DNA of 64,000 bases from assembly GCA_022496185.1 (NCBI GenBank), contig WTXG01000207.1, positions 1 to 64,000 on the forward strand. Direction: 5' to 3'. The DNA comes from Multifurca ochricompacta (Eukaryota > Basidiomycota > Agaricomycetes > Russulales > Russulaceae). Both the position numbers and the translations under genes were made by a program. The notes below the pieces were generated by a model. It made no database searches and was not told where the DNA came from. It saw only the letters and a program-made list of their open reading frames with translations. Each line of letters opens with the position of its first letter. The first letter of the stretch is position 1. Below, piece by piece: positions 20,344 to 33,629 of the stretch.

Positions 20344-23300
20344 ATGTCTTCCATTGTCTTTCCTCCCACCTTCAAGTTTGACAAGCTTGATGGCTCCAAC
20401 TGGCAGCAGTGGTCTGTATCTTTCACAGCCCTGCTCAGGATTAATGGAATGAAGAGGCACATCATGCATGATGCCCCTGAATTCCTAAATCCACCGAAGC
20501 CAGAAGATGGAGAAAAGGATGATGAGTACACCAAACGCTTCGCACTTTGGTCAGAGCCAATGTACCTTGAATGGAACAGAGTGGAGGAAGTTCTCATGGG
20601 AGTTCTGGTGATGGTAGTATCATCAGAAACATACTCCCAAATTGCCTCTGACAGAATGTATCCAACTGTCAATGCCAAGTATGAGCGTTTGGAATCGCTC
20701 TACAGCTCAGTAGGTAGCATGACCACCTACAACTTGTGGTGTTCTGTGTCCTCCTTCCGCTTGGAGGAGGGCAAACAATTCAGACCCCAGTTGCAGTGTG
20801 TGTTGGATGTGAGGAGCACTCTCAAAGAGAATGGGATGGAGATCTCTGATCTCCAGATGAGCTTTATATTGCTCCAATCCCTGCCTCCATCCTACAATGC
20901 CATCGCTGGCTCAATCCTGGCATCAGGTTCCCCTGACTGCCTTTCCCCTCAGGACCTTGTACAAAGGTTCCTAAATGAGGAAAGCCGACTTGCTGGCCCC
21001 GCAGGAAGTGGTGTTGGGGCTGCCCTTAACAAGGCAGCCCATGTCAACAAAAATAAAAACAAAAAACAAACAAATTTCACGCCACAACCTGCAGGTGCAT
21101 CATTGTCCAATGATGTCACCTGCTTCTATTGCCAGAAGCCGGGCCACAAGGCAAATGAATGTCAGCAAAGGAAACAGGACAGAGCCAATGCTGATGCAGG
21201 CAAAAAGGGCAACAAGAGGAAGGGGCAAGGCCCCAGTGTACAAACAAACTCCACACAAGTAGCTACCGTAGTTAATGGTAGTGGCAGAATACAGGAGGTG
21301 CATGAGACACCTCACATTTCACTTTATATGATGACCCAGCATATGCAAGAAGTCGATGATGGCAGCAATCCTTGGATGATGGACAGCAGAGCCACCACTC
21401 ACTTTACACCATACTTAGAAGATTTCTCTGAGTATTTCCCACACAAGGGACATCAGGTGACAATTGGTGATGGATCCATAGTCCAAGTTGAAGGAACAGG
21501 CAAAGTCATTCTCAAAACTCATAATAATTATGAGTTAGAGTTAAATAATGTCTTTTATATGCCTGGCAGTGAAAGAATACTGTCAACTAGCTGCATCATG
21601 GACAAAGGTGGCTCAGTGGAATTTTCTCCATCTGAGGTCAAAATAAAGTACAAAGATACAATTATAGTGGAGGGTGTCAAGGCTATGGGACTCTACTGGG
21701 TCTTTGGGAAAACCATGCAGAATTTAAATACTGCTTCCCACAAATCTGCATCAACTAGCCTTGATACCTGGCATTTGCGCATGGGTCATATGTCAAAAGA
21801 GGCCCTCAAAAGACATGCTCCTAAGGCTGTAAAAGGCCTTAGTATAAATAATAGCCAAGTGGAAGACAAGCCATGTTATGGTTGTGAAATGGGAAAATCA
21901 CACCGTCTTCCATTCCCTCCCTCTCAAAAGAGAGCTTCAGCACCCTTGGAAGTCATTCATAGTGACCTAGTTGGTCCTTTACAATGTACTTCAATTCAAG
22001 GGAACCTATACTTCGCCACCTTCATAGACAACTTTAGCAGGACAGCTCTAGTTGTTGCTATGAAAGCTAAAAGTGAATTTACATCGGTCTTCTGTAACAT
22101 TAAGGCATTCTTGGAAAATAAAACAGACAAGAAAATAAAGACCTTACACACAGACTGAGGTGGCGAATTTGTCAATAGGGAGCTAAAGTCAATACTTGAG
22201 CAGGCTGGCATAGAGCATAAATTGACAATGCCATACTCCCCACAACAGAATGGAAGGGCTGAAAGGTTCAACAGAACCATCATGGAAAAAGCAACCAGTA
22301 TGCTGCATCATGCTGGTCTTTCCCTTGGTTTCTGGGAATGTGCAGTGCAAACAGCCTGTCACATATACAATAGAACACCTATCCGTTCCAATAAGTGGAG
22401 GACACTGCTAGAGCTTCTGGATGGGGACATTCCAGATGTCTCTTATTTTAAAATATTTGGCTGCTTAGCCTACTACACTGTCCCAGAGGACAAAAGACGT
22501 AAACTGGATCACAAAGCCAGGGAAACAGTCTTTGTCGGATATGCACCCCACTCAAAAGGATATCTTCTTTGGGACATGCATACTCGATCCTTCGTATTGT
22601 CAAGAGATGTGACATTTGATGAAGGGTCCTTCCCATCCAACCTTGCCAAGGACAGCAAGGGAAAACAAAAGGAAAAAGTTACACCTTTTGTCTTAGAAAC
22701 AGAGAGGCCTGTCCAGCCTCAACCAGCAATAGCCACGGTTCCTCAGGCTCCTGAAGATAAGGACGCTGAGGTTGAGGAACGGGAGGTAGTGGAACCTCCT
22801 CAATTAAATCCTGAGCCTACCACACCTGAAAATGAGACACACGATGAAACTATCTATCAGACACCTCCATCCCAAATCATGGAACCATCTGAACTCCCCC
22901 AGAGAACCCATGCCAAAAGACAATCTAAAAAGAATGTTGGCAGACTTCCCCAACCAGTCTTTACTAGGGAAAGTCCACGTTCTCAGCAATGTGACAGGGC
23001 AGTGCAGGAAGATTTAGATCTTGATACTGCATGTCCCAAACGTTCACGACGCATGAATCCTCGATTTTATACTGAGGATAATGCTGAGTTCATGCAAGGT
23101 TCTTCCAGACTTGGGCATATGGAATTGCTAAATGCAGCAGGAGTCTCTTATAGAGATCCCCTGACTTTTCAGGAGGCAATGCAGTCTGACAATGCCAGTG
23201 AATGGCTTGAGGCATGTAAATATGAAATTGATGCCTTAGATAAACTAGATGTGTGGCACCTTGAGGATCTTCCAAAAGGAAGGAAGGCGGTCAAGTCAAA

Positions 23301-24539
23301 ATGGGTTTTTAAGCTGAAACCAGATGGACAGTTTCATGCTAGGCTCATGGCAAAGGGTTTCACCCAAATAGAAGGGGTGGACTTTGATGAAACTTTCTCT
23401 CCAGTCACCAGATTTGAATCTTTAAGATTACTACTAGCACTAGCTACACTAGAAGATTGGGAAATCCACCAAATGGATGTCAAATCAGCATTCCTACATG
23501 GCGATCTGGAAGAAGAAATTTATATGGAGCAACCAGTTGGTTTCGTCATTGCTGGTCAAGAGTCCAAAGTTTGCAGGCTACAAAAAGCATTATATGGCCT
23601 CAAACAAGCATCCCGAGCATGGAATCTGCAATTCCATGCAGTTCTTAATGAACTGGGCTTCACTTGGACGTACTCTGATGCAGGAGTATATGTGTTTCAT
23701 CAAAAGGAGGGGGATGATTCACTTTATGTCATTCTCTATGTAGATGACATTACTATACTTGGGTCTTCCAATGATAAGATAACGTGGCTGAAGTCAGCTC
23801 TATCTAATCGATATGAGATGACTGACTTGGGAGAAATCCAGTCATACCTTGGAGTTAACATCACCAGGGATTGTCCTAATAAGACACTGGAGATTGACCA
23901 AGCAGCCTACGTTTTATCTATTATTGAGAAGTTTGGGATGAGGGATTCCAACCGAGTATATACTCCTCTTCCCTCTGGCGCTGATGTACATCTGGTCAAG
24001 TTTGATGGCCAGGCATCTACTTCTGAAATAAAGAAGTACCAACAGTTGATGGGGTCTCTGCTATGGGTGCAAATTGGAAGCAGACCTGACATCAGTTTTG
24101 CTGTGGCACGCCTTAGTCAATACACTTCCAACCCCTCTCAAGATCACATGCGACTTGCAAAATATGTCTTAAAGTATCTTAACAGTACAAAAGACTGCAA
24201 GTTATGCTATTCTGGAGGGAATGGGGAGAGTGGCCTTCATGGCTTTGCAGATTCTTCATGGGAGATCAAGAAGACTGCCACTCAACCTCAGGCTATGTGT
24301 TTTTCTTAGCAAATGGTGCCATATCTTGGTGTTCCAGAAAGCAGAAAACAGTAGCACAGTCCACCACTGAAGCTGAGTATATGAGCCTCTCTGAGGCTGC
24401 AAATCAGGCTGTGTGGTATAGGACTTTTATGGAGGAATTAGGGTATGAGGTATCCTCCCCTATATTACTTCATTGTGACAATAAGGGTGCCGTAGATCTG
24501 GCATTAAACCCAGTCACAGGAAGGTGGTCAAAGCATATA
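20344..24539 (+). pseudogene. Copia C1 gag-pol polyprotein (two lesions, 3' truncated)
   Basis: The ATG of MSSIVFPPTFKFDKL matches the start in C3. In order: gag (LDGSNWQQWSVSF, YNLWCSVSSF), zinc knuckle CFYCQKPGHKANEC near residue 270, a protease region where the usual DSGATTHF reads DSRATTHF, pre-integrase domain, integrase (HSDLVGPL; LHTD; NGRAERFNRT), a poorly conserved linker, reverse transcriptase with YVDDITIL, and RNase H. Lesions are a TGA at 22156-22158, where C3 has CGA in DRGGEF, and loss of one G near 24262 in the RNase H part. The protease Gly-to-Arg change should also kill it. The 3' end is cut at 24539 by a Tc1 palindrome. Confidence 0.93.
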
Positions 24540-26132
24540 CAGTGGGTCAAAAAACTGTCCCAATGTTTGCACCATTTCTAGTATTCACTCTATAGCACCT
24601 CAGCATTTAGGAATCTGGTTATGGTGTGGCTGTATGTCTGAAAGCCCTGCTTCCTGGCTACCATTCCCAATTTGGATCAAAGAGATTGGCCATGATATAA
24701 GCATTTTATGATCAAATCAAATCAATCAATCATTGGGACAGTTTTTTGACCCACATTTTAAATCCACTATCTGCCCAATTACTCCTTTTTTTCACCCCTT
24801 TTTGCCTTGGTAACTCCTTGAATCCTTTTAGTCATCCTTTCTATAACCTTTTGCCATCATTCTGGTGCATTTTTATTCCACTCCTCCACCACCCTCTCCC
24901 ACAACTCAGGTACCCCCTTGACTGGTTAAGAACCTTCTTCAGATCCACACAGAGGTGTCCAATGGGGCTAATATTTCAAGGGATTGGGCTATCCATACCA
25001 GGCTTCAATATTCCTGTCTTAAAACTGCTGGCTTGCCTTCTTGGAATTGTGTTTTGGGTCATTGTCCTGATGAAACATGCTTTCACCCTCCACCATTTCT
25101 TACTTTTCAAACCTTTCCACCACTCCGCCATCCAAAATATCACAGTACTGGCATGGATTCATGATCCCCTAAACCCCTGTAAGCATTCCTAGTCCATTCC
25201 ACCCCATACAAGACCAATACCATAAGTTCTTCCTCCTCCATGCTTGACTGTCAGGGTGGTGGTTCTGTCAGAGGGTGGTTCTCCCTTATTTTTCCCAAGT
25301 GTAGCTCCTTCTGTCTGAACCAATTCTGTTCATTATAGTCTCACCTGACCACAAGATCCTTTTCCACTCATCCACTGTCCAATTTTCATGGTAACCACTC
25401 TCTGACAGAACCACCACCCTGACAGTCAAGCATGGAGGAGGAAGAACTTATGGTATTGGTCTTGTATGGGGTGGAATGGACTAGGAATGCTTACAGGGGT
25501 TTAGGGGATCATGAATCCATGCCAGTACTGTGATATTTTGGATGGTGGAGTGGTGGAAAGGTTTGAAAAGTAAGAAATGGTGGAGGGTGAAAGCATGTTT
25601 CATCAGGACAATGACCCAAAACACAATTCCAAGAAGGCAAGCCAGCAGTTTTAAGACAGGAATATTGAAGCCTGGTATGGATAGCCCAATCCCTTGAAAT
25701 ATTAGCCCCATTGGACACCTCTGTGTGGATCTGAAGAAGGTTCTTAACCAGTCAAGGGGTACCTGAGTTGTGGGAGAGGGTGGTGGAGGAGTGGAATAAA
25801 AATGCACCAGAATGATGGCAAAAGGTTATAGAAAGGATGACTAAAAGGATTCAAGGAGTTACCAAGGCAAAAAGGGGTGAAAAAAAGGAGTAATTGGGCA
25901 GATAGTGGATTTAAAATGTGGGTCAAAAAACTGTCCCAATGATTGATTGATTTGATTTGATCATAAAATGCTTATATCATGGCCAATCTCTTTGATCCAA
26001 ATTGGGAATGGTAGCCAGGAAGCAGGGCTTTCAGACATACAGCCACACCATAACCAGATTCCTAAATGCTGAGGTGCTATAGAGTGAATACTAGAAATGG
26101 TGCAAACATTGGGACAGTTTTTTGACCCACTG
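24540..26132. mobile_element. Palindromic Tc1/mariner derivative (two 3' halves)
   Basis: Ends read CAGTGGGTCAAAAAACTGTC and are flanked by TA (24538-24539, 26133-26134). Arms 24540-25273 and 25400-26132 are near-perfect reverse complements around a 126-base loop. Each arm encodes, reading outward from the loop, the 3' half of a Tc1 transposase: TVDEWKR, then HQDNDPKH with the second Asp and a degenerate DLKK region, with stops. It is the complement of the palindrome at 7492-9113, which duplicates a 5' half of a different Tc1 family. The flanks do not match: copia C1 RNase H on the left, the leader of copia C2 on the right. Confidence 0.88.
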
Positions 26133-26228
26133 TAGCACCACAGTGTGGGGTGGCACTCTTAAGTGAGACCTGGGCACTGGTTCTAACTGCTCCTTGGAAC
26201 CAGGAACACTTTTATAACATCTCACAAA

Positions 26229-27539
26229 ATGCTGTCCTCAATTGTCTTCCCTCCCTCCTCCAAGATGGAGCACCTTGATGGCTCCAACTGGCAGGTTTGG
26301 TCTGCCAACTTCAACGCCCTTTTGAGGATGAATGGGCTCAGGAGGCACATCATTACGCCCTACCCTGACATGCCCCTCCTCCCAGAGGACAAGGAGGAAA
26401 AGGAGAAGATGCAAAAAGAAGTTATTGACCCCATCCTTAGGGAATGGATGGCAGAAGAGGAAATGCTAATTGGGCTCCTCTTTCTTAATGTAACCCAAGA
26501 AGTCTACTCCCAAGTAGCTTCTGATGCCAATTGTCCTTCTCTTACTGAGAAGTATAATAAGTTGGAGTGGCTTTATGGCTCTGTAGGTAGCATGGCCACA
26601 TACAATTTGTGGCTTGCCCTGGTGTCCTTCTGTCTTGATGAAGGACAGACATTCAGAACTCAATTACAAAGAGTTCTGGATGCCAGGAGTACCCTTAGGG
26701 AGAATGGGATGGAGGTCAATGACCTCCAGATGAGCTTCATATTGCTGAAGGCTCTCCCAGACTCCTACAGTGCCATTGCTGGCTCCATACTTGTTACGTC
26801 TGGTGTGGGACGTTCCACACGACTTGTGTGACAGCGTTTCGTTTGTATTCAGATAAGAATCCAATAGGGATCCTTGGAGCAAGATGGGATGAGTCAAAGT
26901 CAAAGGGGCTGTCCCTAAGATGATGTCAAGCAGAAAGGTGTCAGAAACACCAAGACAGACGAGTCAAAGGATCAGAGGAGATGTCCAGAAGACAAGCACT
27001 GAGATATTCAATAAGTCGAGTCTAAGGCTTACAATGTAGCTAAGATGGGCTTATATACGTAATCGGGTGGGTGTCTATAGATAAGGCATATCGGAGTCAT
27101 GTGGGCCCAAAGATACGAAAGTGTAGGGCATAAAGCCGGGCTTCTGATAGGGAATTAAGTAAGTGTCCAGTTGTAGAGATAAGAAGATAGGAAGATAAGA
27201 GGGATAGACATAAGCAAACAGTAGGTATACAAGTCCAAACAACAGTCACGGGGACGGGAGTAATGCATGTGAGGGATCCCAGGAAGGAGACGTAATAAGG
27301 AAGTGCAGTGTCAGTGGGCAAGTGGGGTCCCTGTTGGGGAGGGTAAAGAAAATAGGGCTGCTGGGCCCTGGTCGTAACAATACTGGCCTCTGGCGATCCA
27401 GAGCAACTCTGTCACAGCCAGGTGCCTGCTGTGTCCAGTTGTGTTTTCTGTGTCCGAAGGCCCTCAAGATCTGGGCACACTCAAGATTCAAGTTCTAGTA
27501 AAGAAGATCCAGTTCAGGTCAACGTTTCAAGTGCCCACA
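26229..27539 (+). pseudogene. Copia C2 gag, N-terminal part, split by a solo LTR
   Basis: MLSSIVFPPSSKM is the start of a gag related to those of C1 and C3 but clearly diverged (LDGSNWQVWSANF, SLTEKYNKLEWLYGSVGSM, NDLQMSFILLKALPDSY). The frame is broken at 26792 by a gypsy solo LTR and resumes at 27380, then ends at 27539 where the C3 LTR begins. The segment 26135-26228 is its leader end. The rest of C2 is missing. Confidence 0.82.
26792..27379 (-). repeat. Gypsy family A solo LTR in copia C2 gag
   Basis: This 588-bp LTR (TGTTACGTCTGG to GTCGTAACA) is flanked by the 5-bp duplication ATACT (26787-26791, 27380-27384). On the minus strand it keeps the TATA-like box and the exact 11-mer AGACTCGACTT near 27014. 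Confidence 0.93.
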
Positions 27540-28042
27540 TGTGAAACAGGCATGTGCGCAGCATACTGACTGTGAAGTTAGCGGGTTAAGCTAGACAAGG
27601 AAAAGTTACTTCAGATGTTAGAAGAACTCTATATTACTATACTACTGACCTAGACAAGGAAAAGTTCTATATAGAGAACGTTAGTCTAATAGTTAAGTAG
27701 ATAGTATAGAAGGAACTTACACTTCAGATGTTAGAAGAACTCTGAAGTGTAGAAGACGAAACAGACACCCTTATATACCCCAAGGGATGGTCTGTGCGCA
27801 CTGGGAATAAGTCCACAAGTGCTGGACAAAGTCCAAATAATAAACATGAGGGAGAAAGGTCATTGGCCAATACAGGAATCACATGTTACATGGTGTATCA
27901 GTCAGCTACTGCGGAATGTGAGAAAGAAAGTAATAAAGATAATGTAAATAGTCCGAAACTCCGGTATCTAATCTAATCTACAAAGTAGCTAATCTAATCA
28001 CCTGATGCCTGAAGCATCACCGAACATCTCCTGTGTTCAACA
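27540..28042 (-). repeat. 3' LTR of copia C3
   Basis: TGTGAAACAGG to CTGTGTTCAACA as read on the plus strand. The polypurine tract abuts at 28043. The hairpin of the R region and the TATA box are present in reverse orientation. Confidence 0.92.
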
Positions 28043-28331
28043 TCCCTCCATGCTGAAGGCATCTGGTCATGGATGGGAAATGAGTTGGCTGTGCACACTG
28101 CCATCGCCACAATTAAATGAGCATATCGCCAGCCAGAGATCCAACTTCTCTAACTCTCAAGTGCGGGTTGTGAGTTTTGCATACGAGGTGTAGATTCGCT
28201 TATGCAAGCTTAACGCTTGACATATCTACTTCGTACACACCACTTGCGTCACTCTCGAGGTCGAGAACGTGCTCATTTGGCGTGGTGGGAAAGTGAGACT
28301 GGTATACAAAGTCTCCAGATTCCAGCTCATC

Positions 28332-31300
28332 TCATTCCATCATAAGTCCAAGTCCATTGACCATGGTTTCAAACGATGCTCTTGGTAGTGACTTGGTAAA
28401 GCCATCTGCCAGCATCTCACCTGTGGGGGTTCGCACTAATTCAATTATGCGCGATTCAATGTACCCCCTAATGGCATGGTACTTGATAGGTATATGTTTT
28501 GACTGCCTTCCTGTGACTGGGTTTAATGCCAAATCTACGGCACCCTTATTGTCACAGTGGAGTAGTATAGGGGAGGATACCTCATACCCTAATTCCTCCA
28601 TAAAAGTCCTATACCACATTGCCTGATTTGCAGCCTCAGAGAGGCTCATATATTCGGCCTCAGTGGTGGACTGTGCTACTGTCTTCTGTTTTCTGGAACA
28701 CCATGAAACGGCACCATTTGCCAAGAAGAACACATAGCCCGAGGTAGAGTGGCAGTCCTCTTGATCTCCCCATGAGGAATCTGCAAAGCCATGAAGGCCA
28801 CTCTCCCCATTCCCTCCAGAATACCGCAACTTGCAGTCTTTTGTACTATTAAGATACTTTAAGACATATTTTGCAAGTCGCATGTGATCTTGAGAGGGGT
28901 TGGAAGCATACTGACTAAGGCGCGCCACAGCAAAACTGATATCGGGTCTGCTTCCAATCTGCACCCATAGCAGAGACCCCATCAACTGTTGGTACTTCTT
29001 TATCTCAGAAGTAGATGCCTGGCCTTCAAATTTGACCAGATGAACATCAGCGCCAGAGGGAAGAGGAGTATATACTCGGTTGGAATCCCTCATCCCAAAC
29101 TTCTCAATAATAGATAAAACGTAGGCTGCTTGGTCAATCTCCAGTGTCTTATTAGGACGATCTCTGGTGATATTAACTCCAAGATATGACTGGATTTCTC
29201 CCAAGTCAGTCATCTCATATCGGTTAGATAGTGATGACTTCAGCCACGTTATTCTATCATTTGAAGATCCAAGTATAGTTATGTCATCTACATAGAGAAT
29301 GACGTAGAGTGAATCATCCCCCTCCTTTTGATGAAACACATATACTCCTGCATCAGAGTACGTCCGAGTAAAGCCCAGTTCATTAAGAACTGCATGGAAT
29401 TGTAGATTCCATGCTCAGGAAGCTTGTTTGAGGCCATATAGTGCTTTTTGTAGCCTACAAACTTTGGACTCTTGACCAGCAACGACGAAACCAACTGGTT
29501 GCTCCATATATATCTCTTCATCCAGATCGCCATGTAGGAATGCCGATTTGACATCCATCTGGTGGATTTCCCAATCCTCTAGCGTAGCTAGCGCTAGTAA
29601 TAATCTAAGAGATTCAAATCTGGCTACTGGTGAGAATGTTTCGTCGAAGTCCACCCCCTCTATTTGGGTGAAACCTTTTGCCACGAGCCTAGCACGAAAC
29701 CGTCCATCTGGCTTCAGCTTAAAAACCCATTTTGACTTGACAGCCTTTCTTCCTTTAGGAAGATCCTCAAGGCGCCACACATCAAGTTTATCTAAGGCAT
29801 CAATTTCATATTTACATGCCTCAAGCCATTCATCGGCATTGTCAGACTGCATCGCCTCCTGAAAAGTCAGGGGGTCTCTATAAGAGACTCCTGCGGCATA
29901 TAGTAACTCCATATGTCCAAGTCTGGAGGAACCTTGTACAAACTCTGCATTATCCTCATTGTAGAATCGAGGATTCATGCGGCGTGAACGTCTAGGACGG
30001 GCAGTATCAAGATTTAAATCTTCCTGCACAGCCTGGTCACGTTGCTGAGAGCGTGGACTTTCCCTAGTAAATACTGGTTGGGGAATTTTGCCACTAGTCT
30101 TTTTCTTAGACTGTCTCTTTGCACGAGTTCTTTCGGGGAGTTCTGATGGTTCCATTATTTGGGATGGAGGCGTCTGATAGATAGTTTGATCATGTGTGTC
30201 AAGTTCATTTTCAGGTGTGGTAGGCTCCGGATTTACTTGAGGAGGTTCCACTACCTCCTGTTCCTCAACCTCGGCGTCCTTGTCTTCAGGAGCCTGAGGA
30301 ACTGTGGCTATTGCTGGTTGAGGCTGGACAGGCCTCTCAACTTCTAATACAAAAGGCGTAACTTTTTCCTTTTGTTTTCCCTTGCTGTCCTTGGCAAGGT
30401 TGGATGGGAAGGATCCTTCATCAAATGTCACATCTCTTGACAATACGAAGGATCGAGTATGCATATCCCAAAGAAGATATCCTTTAGAGTGGGGTGCATA
30501 CCCGACAAAGACTGTTTCTCTGGCTTTGTGATCCAGTTTACATCTTTTATCCTCTGGGACAGTATAATAGGCTAAGCAGCCAAATATTTTAAAGTATGAG
30601 ACATCTGGAATGTCCCCATCCAGAAGCTCAAGCGGTGTCCTCCACTTATTAGAGCGGATAGGCGTTCTATTGTATATGTGACAGGCTGTTCGCACTGCAC
30701 ATTCCCAGAAACCAAGGGAAAGACCAGCATGATGCAGCATACTGGTGGCCTTTTCCATGATGGTTCTGTTGAACCTTTCAGCCCTTCCGTTCTGTTGTGG
30801 AGAGTATGGCATTGTCAATTTATGCTCTATGCCAGCCTGCTCAAGTATTGACTTCAGCTCCCTATTTACAAATTCGCCACCTCGGTCTGTGTGTAAGGTC
30901 TTTATTTTCTTGTCTGTTTTATTTTCCAAGAATGCCTTAATATTACAGAATGTCGAGGTAAAGTCACTTTTTGCTTTCATAGCAACAACTAGGGCAGTTC
31001 TGCTGAAGTCGTCTATGAAAGTGGCGAAGTATAGGTTCCCTTGTATTGAAGTACATTGCAAAGGACCGACTAGGTCACTGTGAATGACTTCCAAGGGTGC
31101 TGAAGCTCTCTTTTGAGAGGGAGGGAATGGAAGACGGTGTGATTTTCCCATTTCACAGCCATAACACGGCTTGTCTTCCACTTGGCTATTATCAATACTA
31201 AGGCCTTTTAGAGCCTTAGGAGCATGTCTTTTGAGGGCCTCTTTTGACATATGACCCATGCGTAAATGCCAGGTTTCAAGGCTAGTTGATGCAGATTTGT

Positions 31301-32693
31301 GGGAAGCAGTATTTAGATTCTGCATAGTTTTCCCAAAGACCCAATAGAGTCCCAAAGCCTTGACACCTTCCGCTATAATTGCATTATTATACTTTATTTT
31401 GACCTCAGATGGAGAAAACTCCACTGAACCGCCTTTGTCTGTGATGCAGCTAGTTGACAGTATTCTTTCACTGCCAGGCATGTAAAAGACATTATTTAAT
31501 TCTAACTCATAATTATTCCGAGTTTTTAGAATGACTTTGCCTGTTCCTTCGACTTGGACTATGGAACCATCACCAATTGTCACTGAGTGCCCCTTATGAG
31601 GGTAATACTCAGAGAAATCGTCTAAGTATGGTGTGAAATGAGTGGTGGCTCCACTGTCCATCATCCAAGGGTTGCTGCCATCATCGACTTCTTGCGTATG
31701 TTCGGTCATCATATAAAGTGAAATGCGAGGTGTCTCATGCACCTCCTGTATTCTGCCGCTACCATTAACTACGGTAGCTACTTGTGTGGAGTTATTATGT
31801 ACACTGGGGCCTTGCCCCTTCCTCTTGTTGCCCTTTTTGCCTGCATCAGCATTGGCTCTGTCCTGTTTCCTTTGCCGACATTCATTAGCCTTGTGGCCCA
31901 GCTTCTGGCAATAGAAGCAGGTGACATCATTGGACGATGATGCACCTGCAGGAGGTGGCGTGAAAGATACTTTTTTGTTTTTGTTTTTGTTGACATGGGC
32001 TGCCTTATTAAGGGCAGCCCCAACACCACTTCCTGCGGGGCCGGCTAGTCGGCTCTCCTCATTTAGGAACCTTTGTACAAGGTCCTGAGGGGAAAGACGG
32101 TCAGGTGGACCTGACGCCAGGATTGAGCCAGCAATGGCGGAGTAGGATGGAGGTAGGGATTGGAGCAATATAAAGCTCATCTGGAGATCAGAGATCTCCA
32201 TCCCATTTTCCTTGAGGGTACTCCTCACATCCAACACACGCTGCAACTGGGGTCTGAATTGTTTACCCTCCTCCAAGCGGAAGGAGGACACAGAACACCA
32301 CAAGTTGTAGGTGGCCATGCTTCCTACTGAGCCATAGAGCGATTCCAAACGCTCATATTTGGCATTGACAGAAGGGTAAGTTCTGTCAGAGGCAATTTGG
32401 GAGTATGTTTCTGGTGATGTGACCATCACCAGAACTCCCATAAGGACTTCCTCCACCCTGTTCCATTCCTGGTACATGGGTTCCGACCAAAGCGCAAAAC
32501 GCTTGGCATATTCGTCATCCTTTTCTCCATCTTCTGGCTTCGGGGCATTCAGGAATTCAGGGGCATCATGAGTAATGTGCCTCTTCATCCCATTTATCCT
32601 CAGCAGGGCGGTAAAGGATACCGACCACTGCTGCCAGTTGGAGCCGTCAAGTTTATCGAACTTGAAAGTGGGAGGGAAGACGATGGAAGACAT
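28332..32693 (-). pseudogene. Copia C3 gag-pol polyprotein, one in-frame TGA
   Basis: A single frame of about 1453 codons is open except for TGA at 29415-29417, where C1 has CGA (Arg of LKQASRAW). Domains in order: gag with LDGSNWQQW; zinc knuckle CFYCQKLGHKANEC; protease MMDSGATTHFTP near residue 350; pre-integrase region (TWHLRMGHMS, CYGCEMGKSHRLPF); integrase core with HSDLVGPL, LHTDRGGEF and NGRAERFN; RT with KSAFLHGD and YVDDITIL; RNase H with GFADSSW, TEAEYMSLSEAA and HCDNKGA. It is the most complete copia copy here. One nonsense change separates it from an open reading frame. Confidence 0.95.
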
Positions 32694-33617
32694 TTGAGAT
32701 GATTTGAAAAAAAGGTTGATCCTGGTTCCAAGGAGCAGTTAGAACCAGTTGTCCAGGTCTCATTTAAGAGGGCCCGTCCAGTCTGTGGCGCTATGCTTCA
32801 GAACTTAAAAAAGTCCTGCCTCTGATGTGCGACTTCTAAGTAGTATAGTAGGCTATCTAACCCCATTCTACAACAGATCCCAAGGCCACATCAGGCGGAT
32901 CCTGTGTAAATAGAAGGGGAGTCATGTCATGGAGGAGCCAACTGCAAGTTCCACTAGAGACAAAGGGTATAGAGCCCTTCCTCTAGTGCTGGTGGTGGAG
33001 TCCATGATTAAGCCCTAGATGATTGGGGCCATGACTATAGTAGACTATTAGGTTTCCTCTAGTTGGGGCGGACCCCCAATGAAAGCAGCGGGTACTCCTG
33101 CCTAGAGACAAAACCCTCTAGCTACTGTGTAAATACTATAGTAGTTCAAGCCTACTTGTATCGAGCCCAAGCGTCATGGGAGTGACTACCCATGCCTTGT
33201 TCTAGACCCTAAACTCTACCAGCGGGTCGCTAAACCCGGCTTACGGATCGAGCCAAGCATTAACTGAACCTATAGCCTCAAGCCTTCTGGGCAAGTGGCC
33301 TACTAAGTCTATGGATGGGACGAAAACCCAGCTACAACTATGAATACTATTTACTTAGAGCGCACATGAGGAACTCAAGGTGTTTCACCCGCTTAGGGTC
33401 CCTCGTCACCTCTTGCAAGAATCCCCTGAGGGACTAGCCAAACAGATCAAGGTGGGCACATAAAGCGCACCACCTTGTGGACAGTTAAGGGCAAGGGGGA
33501 AAGGAATCAAAGCTCACTGTGACGGAGATTGGGAGTTTTAGAGTCTTGAAGCAGTGAGCTTGAAGAAGATGTTGGACTGATCAAATAAAATGAAGACAGA
33601 TCAGTAAAGCGTGCCCA
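32694..33617 (-). other. Copia C3 leader
   Basis: This is the non-coding stretch between the primer site and gag, aligned over most of its length with the split C1 leader (12122-12909 plus 20208-20343). Such length and conservation are notable for a leader with no ORF. Confidence 0.6.
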
Positions 33618-33629
33618 GGGCCCATAACC
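33618..33629 (-). promoter_or_regulatory. Copia C3 primer-binding site (half tRNA-iMet)
   Basis: On the minus strand GGTTATGGGCCC directly follows the 5' LTR, identical to the site of C1, and complements the anticodon arm of initiator tRNA-Met. Confidence 0.8.

Noticed and set aside
24746..25192. 148-residue plus-strand frame with hydrophobic character, and its mirror at 25481-25807
   Set aside because: It is antisense to the Tc1 transposase 3' half in the palindrome arms; the real coding signal (HQDNDPKH) is on the other strand.
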